A DNA stretch of 64,000 nucleotides from Roseibium litorale (GCF_014842915.1 NZ_JACYXI010000005.1:62001-126000); one strand, 5' to 3'. Shown: positions 1 through 9,088, counted from the stretch's first letter. Translations and numbers: made by a program. The notes: generated from the letters alone by a model not told the origin.

Positions 1-133
1 CCGGTTGCGGCACGACGGATTTGACCGACGAGGTGACGACCCATTTGATCAGACCATTGCCTGCCCACCAGATGAGCGGCAGAAAAACGAAATAGCCCAA
101 CCCGATCAGGATTTCTTCAAGCATCCCCATCAT
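1..133 (-). CDS. Partial small membrane protein, co-transcribed after satD
   Basis: The first 44 codons of a minus-strand gene that runs off the left edge. Its ATG (133-131) overlaps the TGA of the SatD-family gene in an ATGA junction, so the two are almost certainly translationally coupled. The visible protein starts MMGMLEEILIGLGYFVF and has one hydrophobic segment (about residues 8-28, rich in Leu/Ile/Trp) followed by a basic stretch, as expected for an inner-membrane protein. I do not recognise the family. The known SatD neighbour DUF3307 is also a membrane protein, but the visible start does not let me assign it. Confidence 0.6.
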   Translation of the reverse strand, partial: MMGMLEEILIGLGYFVFLPLIWWAGNGLIKWVVTSSVKSVVPQP

Positions 134-804
134 TCCTCCCCGCTCCTCAACTCGTCGCGGCTCGCCAGAAACGTCAGCAAAGCCTCTATCTGGTCCTGAT
201 AGAAGCTCAAGCGCGCAGCCGACAGGACCTTGTAGACCGCCCGCTCGCTGACGGCGTTCTTCCCGGCGATTTCCGGCACCTCCGCCCCATCCAGAATATG
301 GGACAGGACATAACTTGCCTGCGTCGGCGTCCAGCCTTCTTCAATCATAGTCAGCGTACTGCCGACGGCTTCCAGCAGCCCGGACAACGGCTTGTCCTGA
401 TAGAAGGAAAACCGGTAGGCATTGCCATCCTTCTTGTCATTCAACCGCTCGCGCGCCTGAGCCAACCCGTCACCCATCATGTTCCAGGCCCGGTCCGGAT
501 TGACAGGGGTTGCCAGATCAACCGGCCCGATCACGAACCTGCACAGAACATGGACGCGAAGCAGCCGGAGCCGGATAGCCAGCACAATGCGAAACGCTTC
601 TGCAGCCGTAAAGGTTAGGCCCTGGAATTCATCGCCCAGAGTGATCGTCAGGGGAGACGGCAGGCTGACGGAGAATTGCGCATTTACGGCAGATACCGCA
701 TTATTGAAATTCTGATGCAGCTGCGCTCTGGAGGTCACGCTCTCGCTGGAGACCAGGTCCCCCATGACCGCTATGAAGCGTCCGGCCTTGGCTTTTTCAG
801 ACAT
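130..804 (-). CDS. SatD family protein with C-terminal helix-turn-helix
   Basis: A 224-residue cytoplasmic protein of the SatD type, named after an acid-tolerance locus of streptococci; no biochemical activity is established. Conserved features are MGDLVSS (residues 14-20) and GDEFQG (57-62). Residues about 175-198 (EIAGKNAVSERAVYKVLSAA) read as a helix-turn-helix, so DNA binding is plausible. The ATG at 804 has an AGGAG box about six bases upstream. The gene ends in an ATGA overlap with a membrane protein gene. Three regularly spaced palindromes lie 67-140 bp upstream of the start, which suggests autoregulation; that part is inference. Confidence 0.8.
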   Translation of the reverse strand: MSEKAKAGRFIAVMGDLVSSESVTSRAQLHQNFNNAVSAVNAQFSVSLPSPLTITLGDEFQGLTFTAAEAFRIVLAIRLRLLRVHVLCRFVIGPVDLATPVNPDRAWNMMGDGLAQARERLNDKKDGNAYRFSFYQDKPLSGLLEAVGSTLTMIEEGWTPTQASYVLSHILDGAEVPEIAGKNAVSERAVYKVLSAARLSFYQDQIEALLTFLASRDELRSGEE

Positions 805-870
805 AGGAGCTCCTTCGCCAGCTCAACCGCTGCCATTGCTGGCACGGAAGGTAGCACAAACGCTTCTTAG

Positions 871-944
871 GAACCATAATGAGTTCACTTCATAATAACG
901 AACCTAAAATGGTTCACTTTGAATTAATGAACTAAAACTGGTTC
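871..944. promoter_or_regulatory. Three 16-bp palindromes at exact 29-bp spacing upstream of satD
   Basis: Three 5-6-5 inverted repeats: GAACCATAATGAGTTC (871-886), GAACCTAAAATGGTTC (900-915) and GAACTAAAACTGGTTC (929-944). Start-to-start distance is exactly 29 bp both times. The 13-bp linkers of the first two units also resemble each other (ACTT followed by an AT-rich tail). The block is AT-rich in GC-rich surroundings and lies upstream of the minus-strand satD gene. It looks like a multi-site operator for a dimeric regulator. The rest of 805-1205 shows no gene. Confidence 0.7.
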
Positions 945-1205
945 CTCTTTCTTTCCGCAGGGCCCTACACGTCTCGCAGCAGATCCAGCCTGCGTCATCG
1001 CCCCCAAGATCTAGGCTCCGCCAACAATCAACCATCCCTCTGGATGGCATATGGTCAGCCACACCTCGTCCCGGTCAGGCCACCGAAGTTCCGCGCCCAA
1101 TCCTAAACGCGCCAGTGGCACTCAACGTAACAAGCTGACATCATAGCGCTTGGTGATCTGGACCCAACCGTATGCCCGGAGCCGACCCTTGCCGCGAACG
1201 AAAGC

Positions 1206-2537
1206 TTGAATGTGACCGATAGCTTGAATAGTTCCAACAGCAGCGCGCATCTTGCCGAAGCCGTGCACACCGCAGTCGCCGCGTTGCGGCCCTATCTCAA
1301 TATCCATTTTTCCATGAGATTATGGGACGGTTCTATTGTCCAACTTGGAAAAGACGTGATCCCCGGCCTGCTGTTGACGATCAACGAGCCAGGTGTGCTG
1401 CCATCCCTGCTCAGACTGCCAACGCTCGACCGCTTGATCCGGCACTACGCACACGGCCACATCGATATCGAAGGCGGTACGATCGTCGATATAGGCATGC
1501 CTTTTGCCGTAGATAAAACAGCCCAGAGGCAGCTGCGGAAGATGAGCAAGCTTGCCGCAGTGAAGGCACTTTGGCCCATCCTGAAGGCGCCCGGCATCCC
1601 GCCCGACAAGACCCGGGGATTTGGCGCCGACGCTGACGGCAAAAGACGTCAGACAGCAGACAACAAACGCTTCATCGGCTTTCACTATGATGTCGGCAAT
1701 GATTTCTACAATCTCTTCCTTGACCCGGAGATGCAGTATTCCTGCGCTTATTTCCCGGAGCCGGAAACGGATCTCGATGCGGCCCAAGCCGCCAAGATCG
1801 AGATCACTTGCCGGAAACTGCGTCTCAAGCCGGGGGACAGGCTTCTCGATATCGGCTGCGGCTGGGGCGGTCTGCTCTGCCATGCGGTGATGCATCACGG
1901 CGCCATCGGTCACGGGGTTACCCTGTCAGAAGAACAACTCGCATTCGCCAAAGCGAAAGCGGAACGCCTGGGTCTTTCCGGCCGCCTCACCTTCGAATTG
2001 ATCGACTACAGAAACCTGACCGGCAGCTTCGACAAGATCGTCTCTGTCGGAATGTATGAGCATATTGGGCTCGACAATATTCCGGCCTATTTCAATAAGG
2101 TCCGGTCTCTGCTGGCCGAAAACGGGCTCTTTCTCAACCACGCCATTTCCAGAAGGGCGAAGCGCCGCAAATTCAGGCTGATCAAACGGCCAGAGCAGCG
2201 CGCCTTGCAAAAGTACATCTTTCCGGGCGGAGAGCTGGATGATATCGGCCACACGATCAGTGAAATGGAGCGCGCCGGGTTTGAAGTCCACGACGTTGAG
2301 AACTGGCGTCCTCACTATGAGAAAACCACCCGGATCTGGTGCGAGCGGCTGACAGCCCGGCGCGCAGAGGCAGAAGCGCTCGCCGGACCTGAACTTTACC
2401 GGCTTTGGGTGGCCTACCTGGGCGGCTGCGCCCTGACGTTTCATCGCAGATCGGCGCGGATCTATCAAACGGTCGCCGGAAAATCCGCGAAGGGAACTCC
2501 GCCCGTCCCGCTTAGCCGCGCAGATCTCTACCGTTGA
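1206..2537 (+). CDS. cfa: Cyclopropane-fatty-acyl-phospholipid synthase family methyltransferase
   Basis: A 443-residue SAM-dependent enzyme of the CFA synthase family, which adds a methylene bridge across double bonds of membrane phospholipid acyl chains. The N-terminal domain (about 30-150) precedes the family signature FHYDVGNDFY (159-168). The SAM-binding glycine motif LDIGCGWGG is at 214-222, and YEHIGLDN with the catalytic C-terminal region follows. Length fits the family. The frame opens with TTG at 1206; GTG at 1212 is an equally possible start because neither has a good ribosome binding site. It stands alone and converges on the HPr gene. Confidence 0.9.
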   Translation: MNVTDSLNSSNSSAHLAEAVHTAVAALRPYLNIHFSMRLWDGSIVQLGKDVIPGLLLTINEPGVLPSLLRLPTLDRLIRHYAHGHIDIEGGTIVDIGMPFAVDKTAQRQLRKMSKLAAVKALWPILKAPGIPPDKTRGFGADADGKRRQTADNKRFIGFHYDVGNDFYNLFLDPEMQYSCAYFPEPETDLDAAQAAKIEITCRKLRLKPGDRLLDIGCGWGGLLCHAVMHHGAIGHGVTLSEEQLAFAKAKAERLGLSGRLTFELIDYRNLTGSFDKIVSVGMYEHIGLDNIPAYFNKVRSLLAENGLFLNHAISRRAKRRKFRLIKRPEQRALQKYIFPGGELDDIGHTISEMERAGFEVHDVENWRPHYEKTTRIWCERLTARRAEAEALAGPELYRLWVAYLGGCALTFHRRSARIYQTVAGKSAKGTPPVPLSRADLYR

Positions 2538-2561
2538 GGGCGGGGGAGCGGAGCGCCACTC

Positions 2562-2843
2562 CTAGTCCCGCTCGCCGAAGCCATCTTCGACAAGATCGGT
2601 GATTGCCGCCAGGGCGTTGCCGGCTTCATTGCCGCTGACCGCCACATGAATGCAGCAGCCGGGACTAGCGGCCAGCATCATCAGGCCCATGATGGACGTG
2701 CCGCCAACGGTCTGGCCATCTTTGGAGACATAAACCTCAGCATCGAATGTCTCGACCAGCTTCACCATCTTGGCAGAGGCACGCGCGTGCAGGCCCCGCT
2801 GATTGACGATGACAAGATCCTTTTCAAGCACCGGCAAATCCAT
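2562..2843 (-). CDS. ptsH: Phosphocarrier protein HPr
   Basis: A 93-residue HPr. The phospho-accepting histidine is in RGLHARAS (His19 from the chosen start) and the regulatory serine is in GGTSIMGLMML (Ser50), the site used by HPr kinase. No sugar permease is encoded nearby, so HPr probably works in a regulatory PTS relay with the EIIA and HPr kinase genes just upstream. The ATG at 2843 is preferred over the in-frame TTG at 2846 because GAGGGG sits at proper distance. The gap to the EIIA gene is only eight bases. Confidence 0.95.
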   Translation of the reverse strand: MDLPVLEKDLVIVNQRGLHARASAKMVKLVETFDAEVYVSKDGQTVGGTSIMGLMMLAASPGCCIHVAVSGNEAGNALAAITDLVEDGFGERD

Positions 2844-2851
2844 CAATCCCC

Positions 2852-3256
2852 TCAGCTTTGCCCCGAGAGAACCTGGCTGGCAACAGAAATATACTTCTGA
2901 CCAGCCTGCCGCGCTTCTTCGACGGCATCCGCAAGGGTGCGGTCACCGCGAACACTCGCGAGCTTGATGAGCATGGGGAGGTTCACACCGGCAACCACCT
3001 CGACGGAGCGTCCATCCATGACAGAAATGGCCAGATTTGACGGGGTGCCGCCAAACATATCGGTCAGAAGCACGACGCCTTGACCAGTGTTCGCCTGCTC
3101 AACGGCCGCCAGAATATCCTGACGGCGCTGCTCCATGTCGTCATCCGGTCCGATACAGATCGTTTCGACCTGCTGCTGCGGTCCGACAACATGCTCGAGC
3201 GCCGATTTGAATTCCTCTGCGAGGCGTCCATGGGTAACGAGGACAAGTCCGATCAT
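2852..3256 (-). CDS. PTS EIIA component, mannose (EIIA-Man) type
   Basis: A 134-residue EIIA-Man fold protein. It begins MIGLVLVTHGRLAEEF with the phosphorylatable His9, and contains VVLLTDMFGGTPSNLA, typical of the family. There is no EIIB/EIIC partner in the window, so a sensory or regulatory role in carbon signalling is more likely than sugar uptake, as proposed for the incomplete PTS of Rhizobiales. It sits between hprK and ptsH on the same strand. Confidence 0.9.
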   Translation of the reverse strand: MIGLVLVTHGRLAEEFKSALEHVVGPQQQVETICIGPDDDMEQRRQDILAAVEQANTGQGVVLLTDMFGGTPSNLAISVMDGRSVEVVAGVNLPMLIKLASVRGDRTLADAVEEARQAGQKYISVASQVLSGQS

Positions 3257-3364
3257 ATGTTCCGTGACCTGAATGGTTTCATCTGGCCGGTTAGGCCGCC
3301 CAATTGGTTTGCAGCACTGTCGGCAACAGAGAAGCCAGTTGCAAGCGAAATTGCGGGCTCCGCC

Positions 3365-3865
3365 TCAAAGATAGCCAGAGCTATTGGGGAAAAGCCCAAG
3401 GAATGCCCAGCGTATCCGCCGGATGGCCTCCTGCGGCAAATTTTCAGCCACCTCTATTCTCGGCACACGAACCCCTTCGAGAACCGTTTCCGTAATCTGC
3501 CACTCAGGCAGACGGTCAATCCGGGCGGGGGGTAGAAGATCAACGGCCAAGCGGACAACAGCTGCCTTTTCATGAGGCACGCGAAAGATCCCTGCCCCGC
3601 GCACCTCTATCAGCCCCTCAAGGTTCCGGGCAGGCCGCGCCGTGAGCTGTCCCTTCCCGCCTCTCGCAAGCACCGTGCGGTCATCGCTGACCAATGCCGC
3701 AAAATGTCCTCCGGACCTTGCGTGCTGCACCAGAACATCGGCCAGCGCCGACTTTCCGCTGCCGGACGCTCCCCGGAGCAGAATGCCGAAAGGACCAATC
3801 ACAATGCATCCTGCATGAATTGACGCTGGCAGGGCAGCACCGCCTGAACCGGCACCCGTCATCAT
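3365..3865 (-). CDS. hprK: HPr kinase/phosphorylase, short alphaproteobacterial form
   Basis: A 166-residue protein corresponding to the C-terminal catalytic domain of HPr kinase; the N-terminal domain of Firmicutes enzymes is absent, as is usual in alphaproteobacteria. The Walker A loop GASGSGKSA is at 32-40, followed by VSDD (about 61-64) and the signature around GLIEVRGAGIF (88-98). It is expected to phosphorylate the regulatory serine of the adjacent HPr. Its ATG overlaps the chvG stop codon (ATGA), tying it to the sensor kinase operon. Confidence 0.9.
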   Translation of the reverse strand: MMTGAGSGGAALPASIHAGCIVIGPFGILLRGASGSGKSALADVLVQHARSGGHFAALVSDDRTVLARGGKGQLTARPARNLEGLIEVRGAGIFRVPHEKAAVVRLAVDLLPPARIDRLPEWQITETVLEGVRVPRIEVAENLPQEAIRRIRWAFLGLFPNSSGYL

Positions 3866-5691
3866 GTAGGGGCCCCGGCAGGCAGGCGGATGGTAAATCG
3901 GGCGCCCTGGATCACCTGTTCTCCGGTTTCGAGATCCCGGACAGTCCGGTTCTCTGCAGAAATCGTTCCGCCATGCGCCTCGATGATCTGCCGCGAGATG
4001 GAAAGGCCCAGACCAGAGTTGTTGCCAAAGGCTTCGCTGTCGGGCCGGTCCGTATAGAAGCGCTCGAAAATCCGGTCGATGTTATCGGCGCGAATCCCGC
4101 GGCCGTCGTCATCGACCAAGACAACGATCCTGTCCTCCTCCCGCGACAGGGTAATGCGCACAGAACCGCCCTTGGGCGAGAACGACCGGGCATTGTCCAG
4201 GAGATTGCGGATCACCTGGCCCAGCCGGATGTCATGACCGATCAGGACAAAGGGCTTGAGTCCGGAGGCCTGCTCGACCTTGAAGATTACCTTGGCGCTG
4301 TCCTGATCGCCACGCTGGTTGGTCGCGCTGGCAATGTTGGAGAGAAGGTCTTCCATATCAAGCGGCTCGGCCTGCGCCCTGGCGAGTTCTGCGTCCAGGC
4401 GGGACGCATCCGAGATATCGGTAATCAGTCGGTCCAGACGGCGGACGTCATGCTGAATGACATCCAGCAGCCGTTCCTTGGAGGAGTCGGTCTTTGCCAG
4501 AGGCAGTGTCTCGACAGCGCTGCGCAGGGAGGTCAGCGGGTTCTTCAGCTCATGTGCCACATCTGCCGCGAACTGCTCGATCGCGTCGATGCGGTTATAA
4601 AGCGAGTTGGTCATGTCACGGAACGCCCGTGCCAGATGGCCAATCTCGTCCTGCCGGTCGGAGAATTCCGGAATTTCCTGCCGCGAATTGGTGCCCTTGC
4701 GAACCCGCTCTGCCGCAGCGGCCAGACGCCGCACAGGGCCTGCAATGGTTCCCGCAAGCAAGATGGAGAGCAAAGTTGTCACCGTGGCAGCGACAAGGAA
4801 CACACGCATGATCGCAAGACGCTCGGCGCTGACGATGGCGTCAATGTCGCCACCCTGTGTCGAAAGAAGCAGGGTACCCAGCACAGCCCGGAAGCGCTGG
4901 ATCGGAACCGCAACGGAAACGATCAGCTCCCCCCTCTGGGAGACGCGCACGACGCTTGCAGGCGAGCCCGCAAGAGCCGCCTCCACTTCCGGATAGATGC
5001 GGCCATCGCCGCCGCCTGCCTCCTGATAGAGAGGGAGGTCGCCCTGACGCAGCCAGAGTTTCAGCTTCTGCCAAATCTGCTCGAACAGCCCTTCCTCCTC
5101 TGAGGTCGGTGCCGGGAGATCGAAGCGCAGGATCTGGGCACTGGAATAGAGATGGCGGGAATCCAGGATAAGAATGCCATCCGGATCATAGATCCGCGCC
5201 CGGGTCTTGGTCGGAGAAATCAGGCGCCGCAGAACTGGGCCGACACGCTCCGGATTGACCGGAAAGTCGAGAGAATCGAAATCGTCGCTGCTCGGGCCGA
5301 TACTTTCACCCGCCTGCAGCTTCAACAGCCGCTCCGGATCGACGGTGATGGCCCCCGTATCCACAGTGGCGGATGCCGCAATCGCCCCGGCAATGATTTC
5401 ACCCTGGGTTAGAAGGCTTTGAACGCGCGCGTCAATCAGACCCGCGCGGAACTGGTTCAGGTACAAAATACCGACAAGAAGGGCGATGAGGCCGACAAGA
5501 TTGATCGCTACGATCCGCCGGGTAACCGACGACAGGACATAAGTCCCGAAGAGCTTGCCGAACCGGCCCAGCAGCAAACGGCGGATGCGCCGGTTTCCAA
5601 GCCGCCGGAGCTGCGACCTGTCAGGCTGCGCTGCTGCGGGAGGAACCGCCGCAGGCGTATCAGTTTCAGACATCTTGTCGGCAGCAGACAT
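3862..5691 (-). CDS. chvG: Sensor histidine kinase ChvG (ExoS family)
   Basis: A 609-residue inner-membrane sensor kinase. A cytoplasmic N-terminus is followed by TM1 (about 60-79), a roughly 210-residue periplasmic domain, TM2 (about 294-316), HAMP, the H-box FAADVAHELKNPLTS with His380, and an HATPase domain with RNLLDNA and the G-box GSGLG-type segment NNSGLGLSIS. ChvG/ExoS in Rhizobiales senses acidity and envelope conditions and controls exopolysaccharide, motility and host-association genes. It lies 11 bp downstream of chvI and overlaps hprK, linking envelope sensing with PTS-type carbon signalling. Confidence 0.93.
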   Translation of the reverse strand: MSAADKMSETDTPAAVPPAAAQPDRSQLRRLGNRRIRRLLLGRFGKLFGTYVLSSVTRRIVAINLVGLIALLVGILYLNQFRAGLIDARVQSLLTQGEIIAGAIAASATVDTGAITVDPERLLKLQAGESIGPSSDDFDSLDFPVNPERVGPVLRRLISPTKTRARIYDPDGILILDSRHLYSSAQILRFDLPAPTSEEEGLFEQIWQKLKLWLRQGDLPLYQEAGGGDGRIYPEVEAALAGSPASVVRVSQRGELIVSVAVPIQRFRAVLGTLLLSTQGGDIDAIVSAERLAIMRVFLVAATVTTLLSILLAGTIAGPVRRLAAAAERVRKGTNSRQEIPEFSDRQDEIGHLARAFRDMTNSLYNRIDAIEQFAADVAHELKNPLTSLRSAVETLPLAKTDSSKERLLDVIQHDVRRLDRLITDISDASRLDAELARAQAEPLDMEDLLSNIASATNQRGDQDSAKVIFKVEQASGLKPFVLIGHDIRLGQVIRNLLDNARSFSPKGGSVRITLSREEDRIVVLVDDDGRGIRADNIDRIFERFYTDRPDSEAFGNNSGLGLSISRQIIEAHGGTISAENRTVRDLETGEQVIQGARFTIRLPAGAPT

Positions 5692-5702
5692 ATTGGAAGC
5701 GC

Positions 5703-6401
5703 TTAGGCCTCCCTGAAGCGGTAACCGACGCCATAGAGGGTTTCAATCATGTCGAAATCGTCATCGACGATCTTGAACTTCTTGCGCAGGCGCTTGATGT
5801 GGCTATCGATGGTCCGGTCGTCCACATAGACCTGATCGTCATAGGCCGCATCCATCAGGGCGTTCCGGCTCTTCACGACGCCCGGGCGCTGAGCCAGCGC
5901 AGACAGGATGAGGAACTCCGTTACGGTCAGGGTGACCGGCTTGTTGTTCCAGGTGCAGGTGTGGCGCTCCTGATCCATCAGCAGCTGACCGCGCTCGAGC
6001 AGCTTGTCCGCGTCTTCACGCGGAGCGCTCGCATCGCGCGGCTGGGCACGGCGCAGAACGGCCCGGACACGCTCGACGAGGAGACGCTGGGAAAACGGCT
6101 TCCGGATAAAATCATCCGCACCCATCTTCAGCCCGAACAGCTCATCGATCTCATCGTCCTTGGAGGTGAGAAAGATGACTGGCAGGTCGGAATTCTGGCG
6201 CAGGCGGCGCAGCAGTTCCATCCCGTCCATACGTGGCATCTTGATGTCGAAGATCGCCAGATCAGGGGTATCGCTTTGCAAGCCGTCGAGTGCCGATGTG
6301 CCATCGGTATAGGTCTGAACCCGGTATCCTTCGGATTCCAGTGCGATCGAGACGGAAGTCAGGATGTTGCGGTCATCATCAACCAGCGCAATTGTCGGCA
6401 T
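5703..6401 (-). CDS. chvI: Response regulator ChvI (OmpR family)
   Basis: A 232-residue OmpR/PhoB-type regulator. The receiver domain has the acidic pocket VDDD (7-10) and phospho-acceptor Asp52 in [10 protein letters not shown]. The C-terminal winged helix carries [13 protein letters not shown] near residue 205. It is the cognate partner of the ChvG kinase encoded immediately downstream and is the first gene of the minus-strand operon chvI-chvG-hprK-EIIA-ptsH. Its start lies in the intergenic region shared with the divergent pckA. Confidence 0.95.
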   Translation of the reverse strand: MPTIALVDDDRNILTSVSIALESEGYRVQTYTDGTSALDGLQSDTPDLAIFDIKMPRMDGMELLRRLRQNSDLPVIFLTSKDDEIDELFGLKMGADDFIRKPFSQRLLVERVRAVLRRAQPRDASAPREDADKLLERGQLLMDQERHTCTWNNKPVTLTVTEFLILSALAQRPGVVKSRNALMDAAYDDQVYVDDRTIDSHIKRLRKKFKIVDDDFDMIETLYGVGYRFREA

Positions 6402-6929
6402 TGTCGGACTCTGATCCTTTGTCTGCTAGGCCCATGGGCCTCTCAATTGGACAAATAGGCAATGGCCTCGCAAATGCGAGGAAAATATGACGCTTGGCAA
6501 GACCTGCAGCCCTTCACCGCTCAATCAGCACTACATTATATTACTGCGAGAACATTCTGAACTGGCTCACCCTCTCACTTTACCATCAGAAGCAGAGAGC
6601 CCGATACGGCCGTTTCCCGGTTAAAAATTCCATTTCCAATCTAAAATGAAATAATAATTCCATATATCAGGGAAATCCCGCCTTGGGAAAAGTGCCATAC
6701 AAGATAAATGAAGACCATCCACAAAACCAATCGATTATTTTGCCAGTCAAATTAAATACCATTGCCAACTAAATCAGTTTTAATCGATTAAACATCTCTT
6801 CTAGTCCTTTGTCCGGCTTGTTGCAGAAAGGTGTTTCCACTAGGTTCCGCGTGCCAAAGCAAACGGCCATTGCAGTATTTCCGGACGCGGTCCGGACCGG
6901 CCATTCAAGATCACAAGGACATCGGGATC
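6402..6929. other. 528-bp divergent intergenic region between chvI and pckA
   Basis: AT-rich from about 6600 to 6800, in contrast with the flanking genes. It must hold the promoters of both chvI and pckA. The clearest element is a palindromic pair described separately at 6729-6792. An open frame reaches back to 6831, but its extra residues do not resemble PEPCK. No other gene is supported. Confidence 0.6.
6729..6792. promoter_or_regulatory. Candidate LacI-type operator pair upstream of pckA
   Basis: A perfect 14-bp palindrome TTTAATCGATTAAA at 6779-6792 and a second copy of its core, AATCGATT, at 6729-6736, 53 bp away. A palindrome with a central CG is the usual style of LacI/GalR-family operators. 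The perfect site lies about 140 bp upstream of the pckA start. In Sinorhizobium meliloti pckA is controlled by the LacI-family regulator PckR, so a PckR-like regulator is the natural candidate. Confidence 0.5.
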
Positions 6930-8540
6930 ATGAAAGAAGTAGGCGTACGGAATTCCTCTTTCGGCGTGGAAACCTTCGGACTGAACGGTCTGAAGGCCGT
7001 CTATTGGAACCTAAACGAGCCTGCTCTTTATGAGCACGCCCTCACCCGGGGCGAAGCCCGCGTCGCAGCCAACGGCCCCCTCGTCGCCGATACAGGCGTA
7101 CACACCGGCCGTTCGCCGAAGGACAAATATGTTCTTCGCGACGCATCCACCGAAAACACCGTCTGGTGGGACAATAACCAGGCGATGACTTCCGAACAGT
7201 TCGAAACGCTGCTGGCGGATTTCCGCAAGCACGCGGAAGGCATGGACCTGTTTGCTCAGGACCTTTGGGGCGGCGCTGAGGAAACTTACCGCCTGCCGGT
7301 CCGGGTCTACACCGAGTATGCATGGCACTCGCTGTTCATCCGGAACATGCTGCTGCGTCCGTCCACCGCGGATCTTTCTGAGTTCGCGCCGGACATGACC
7401 ATCATCGACCTGCCGAGCTTCAAGGCTGACCCGGCCCGTCACGGCTGCCGCTCTGAAACGGTTATCGCCTGCGACCTGACCCGCAAGATCGTCCTGATCG
7501 GCGGCACGTCCTATGTCGGCGAAATGAAGAAGTCCGTCTTCACCTTCCTCAACTACCTGCTGCCGGCTCAGGGCGTCATGTCCATGCACTGCTCGGCCAA
7601 TGTCGGTTCCGAAGGCGACACCGCCGTGTTCTTCGGTCTGTCCGGAACCGGCAAGACCACCTTGTCCGCCGATCCGTCCCGTACCCTGATCGGCGACGAC
7701 GAGCACGGCTGGGGCAAGAACGGCGTCTTCAACTTCGAAGGCGGCTGCTACGCTAAGACCATCAAGCTGTCGGCCGAAGCCGAACCGGAAATCTTCTCCA
7801 CGACCCAGCGCTTCGGCACGGTTCTGGAGAACGTGGTTCTCGATGAAAACCGCGTGCCGGATTTCAATGACGGTTCCAAGACCGAAAACACCCGTGCGGC
7901 CTATCCGATCCACTTCATTTCGAACGCGAGCCCGACCGGCACCGCTCCGAAGCCGAAGACGATCATCATGCTGACCGCCGATGCATTCGGCGTCATGCCG
8001 CCGATCGCCAAGCTGACCCCGGCCCAGGCCATGTACCACTTCCTGTCCGGCTACACCGCCAAGGTGGCCGGCACGGAAAAGGGCGTGACCGAGCCGCAGG
8101 CCACTTTCTCCACCTGCTTCGGCGCTCCGTTCATTCCGCGTCATCCGTCTGAATACGGCAACTTGCTGCGCGACCTGATCGCCGAACACAATGTCGACTG
8201 CTGGCTGGTCAACACCGGCTGGACTGGTGGCGCCTATGGCACCGGCTCGCGCATGCCGATCAAGGCCACCCGCGCCCTGCTCCATGCAGCGCTCGACGGT
8301 TCGCTGAAGGATGCGGAGTTCCGCACCGACGCCAACTTCGGCTTCGCGGTTCCGGTGGATGTTCCGGGCGTCGACATGAAGATCCTGAACCCGCGCGAAA
8401 CCTGGGCCGACAAGGCGGCTTACGACACCCAGGCCGCCAAGCTGGTGCAGATGTTTGTGAACAACTTCGCGACCTTTGAAGAGCATGTGGACGGCAGCGT
8501 TCTGGCTGCGGCCCCGGTTCTGCGCGCTGCTGCTGAATAA
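6930..8540 (+). CDS. pckA: Phosphoenolpyruvate carboxykinase (ATP)
   Basis: A 536-residue ATP-type PEPCK that converts oxaloacetate to phosphoenolpyruvate, the entry step of gluconeogenesis from TCA acids. Visible motifs are HTGRSPKDK near residue 50, the kinase-1a loop [16 protein letters not shown] near 235 and the metal-site stretch LIGDDEHGW just after it. ATG 6930 is chosen over the frame opening at 6831 because AAGGAC sits nine bases upstream and the family length is matched. A terminator follows directly. The gene is divergent from chvI. Confidence 0.97.
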   Translation: MKEVGVRNSSFGVETFGLNGLKAVYWNLNEPALYEHALTRGEARVAANGPLVADTGVHTGRSPKDKYVLRDASTENTVWWDNNQAMTSEQFETLLADFRKHAEGMDLFAQDLWGGAEETYRLPVRVYTEYAWHSLFIRNMLLRPSTADLSEFAPDMTIIDLPSFKADPARHGCRSETVIACDLTRKIVLIGGTSYVGEMKKSVFTFLNYLLPAQGVMSMHCSANVGSEGDTAVFFGLSGTGKTTLSADPSRTLIGDDEHGWGKNGVFNFEGGCYAKTIKLSAEAEPEIFSTTQRFGTVLENVVLDENRVPDFNDGSKTENTRAAYPIHFISNASPTGTAPKPKTIIMLTADAFGVMPPIAKLTPAQAMYHFLSGYTAKVAGTEKGVTEPQATFSTCFGAPFIPRHPSEYGNLLRDLIAEHNVDCWLVNTGWTGGAYGTGSRMPIKATRALLHAALDGSLKDAEFRTDANFGFAVPVDVPGVDMKILNPRETWADKAAYDTQAAKLVQMFVNNFATFEEHVDGSVLAAAPVLRAAAE

Positions 8541-8570
8541 AATCAGGCACCAACCGGCCAGACCATTCAA

Positions 8571-8594
8571 CGCCCCGGGTGACCGGGGCGTTTT
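8571..8594 (+). terminator. Rho-independent terminator of pckA
   Basis: Perfect 8-bp stem CGCCCCGG / CCGGGGCG with a GTGA loop, followed by TTTT. It starts 31 bases after the pckA stop codon. Confidence 0.9.
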
Positions 8595-8720
8595 GCATTC
8601 CGGCACAGCCTCCATAAGCCAAGCATTGTGCTGAGACAGGTTTCACTTTCTCAAGCCTGCCACCTCTTTTCGCGGCCTCCGGCTCCCTATATCCTCAAGG
8701 CAACATGAGGGAGACGTGAT

Positions 8721-9056
8721 ATGGCGGACGACAGGCTGGATATCCTGACCATTTCGGAACGCTGGACGCGCGAAGGCCGTAAGGTGGCGCTGGCGACCGT
8801 GATCGAGACCTGGGGGTCTGCCCCGCGTCCGGTCGGATCACATCTGGTGATCGACGCGGAAGGGCGCTTCGAAGGCTCCGTTTCCGGCGGCTGCGTCGAG
8901 GGCGCCGTTGTCTCCGAAGCCATTGATGTGATCGGGACGGGAAAGCCGGTCACGCTCGAGTTCGGCGTGGCGGATGAAACGGCCTGGAGGGTCGGCCTCT
9001 CCTGCGGCGGACGGATCCGCGTCTATGTGGAACCGGTCACAGCAAACGCTGCCTAA
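8721..9056 (+). CDS. XdhC/CoxI N-terminal domain protein
   Basis: A 111-residue protein made only of the XdhC_CoxI domain. Signatures are TWGSAPRPVGSHLVI (about 35-49) and GSVSGGCVEGAVV (about 57-69). XdhC-type proteins bind molybdenum cofactor and help sulfurate and insert it into xanthine dehydrogenase or aerobic CO dehydrogenase-type hydroxylases. Here the usual two-domain protein is split into this gene and the next. A GGGAG box precedes the ATG. No molybdoenzyme gene lies in the window. Confidence 0.85.
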   Translation: MADDRLDILTISERWTREGRKVALATVIETWGSAPRPVGSHLVIDAEGRFEGSVSGGCVEGAVVSEAIDVIGTGKPVTLEFGVADETAWRVGLSCGGRIRVYVEPVTANAA

Positions 9057-9088
9057 CCCGCCCCGTCCTTCTCCGGAGACCGTTTCAC

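Noticed and set aside
871..944. CRISPR-like short array
   Set aside because: Only three units, the whole 29-bp period including the linker is partly repeated, and no cas gene is nearby; palindromic operators explain it better.
6831..6929. N-terminal extension of PEPCK
   Set aside because: The extra 33 residues do not resemble the family, and ATG 6930 has a good ribosome binding site.
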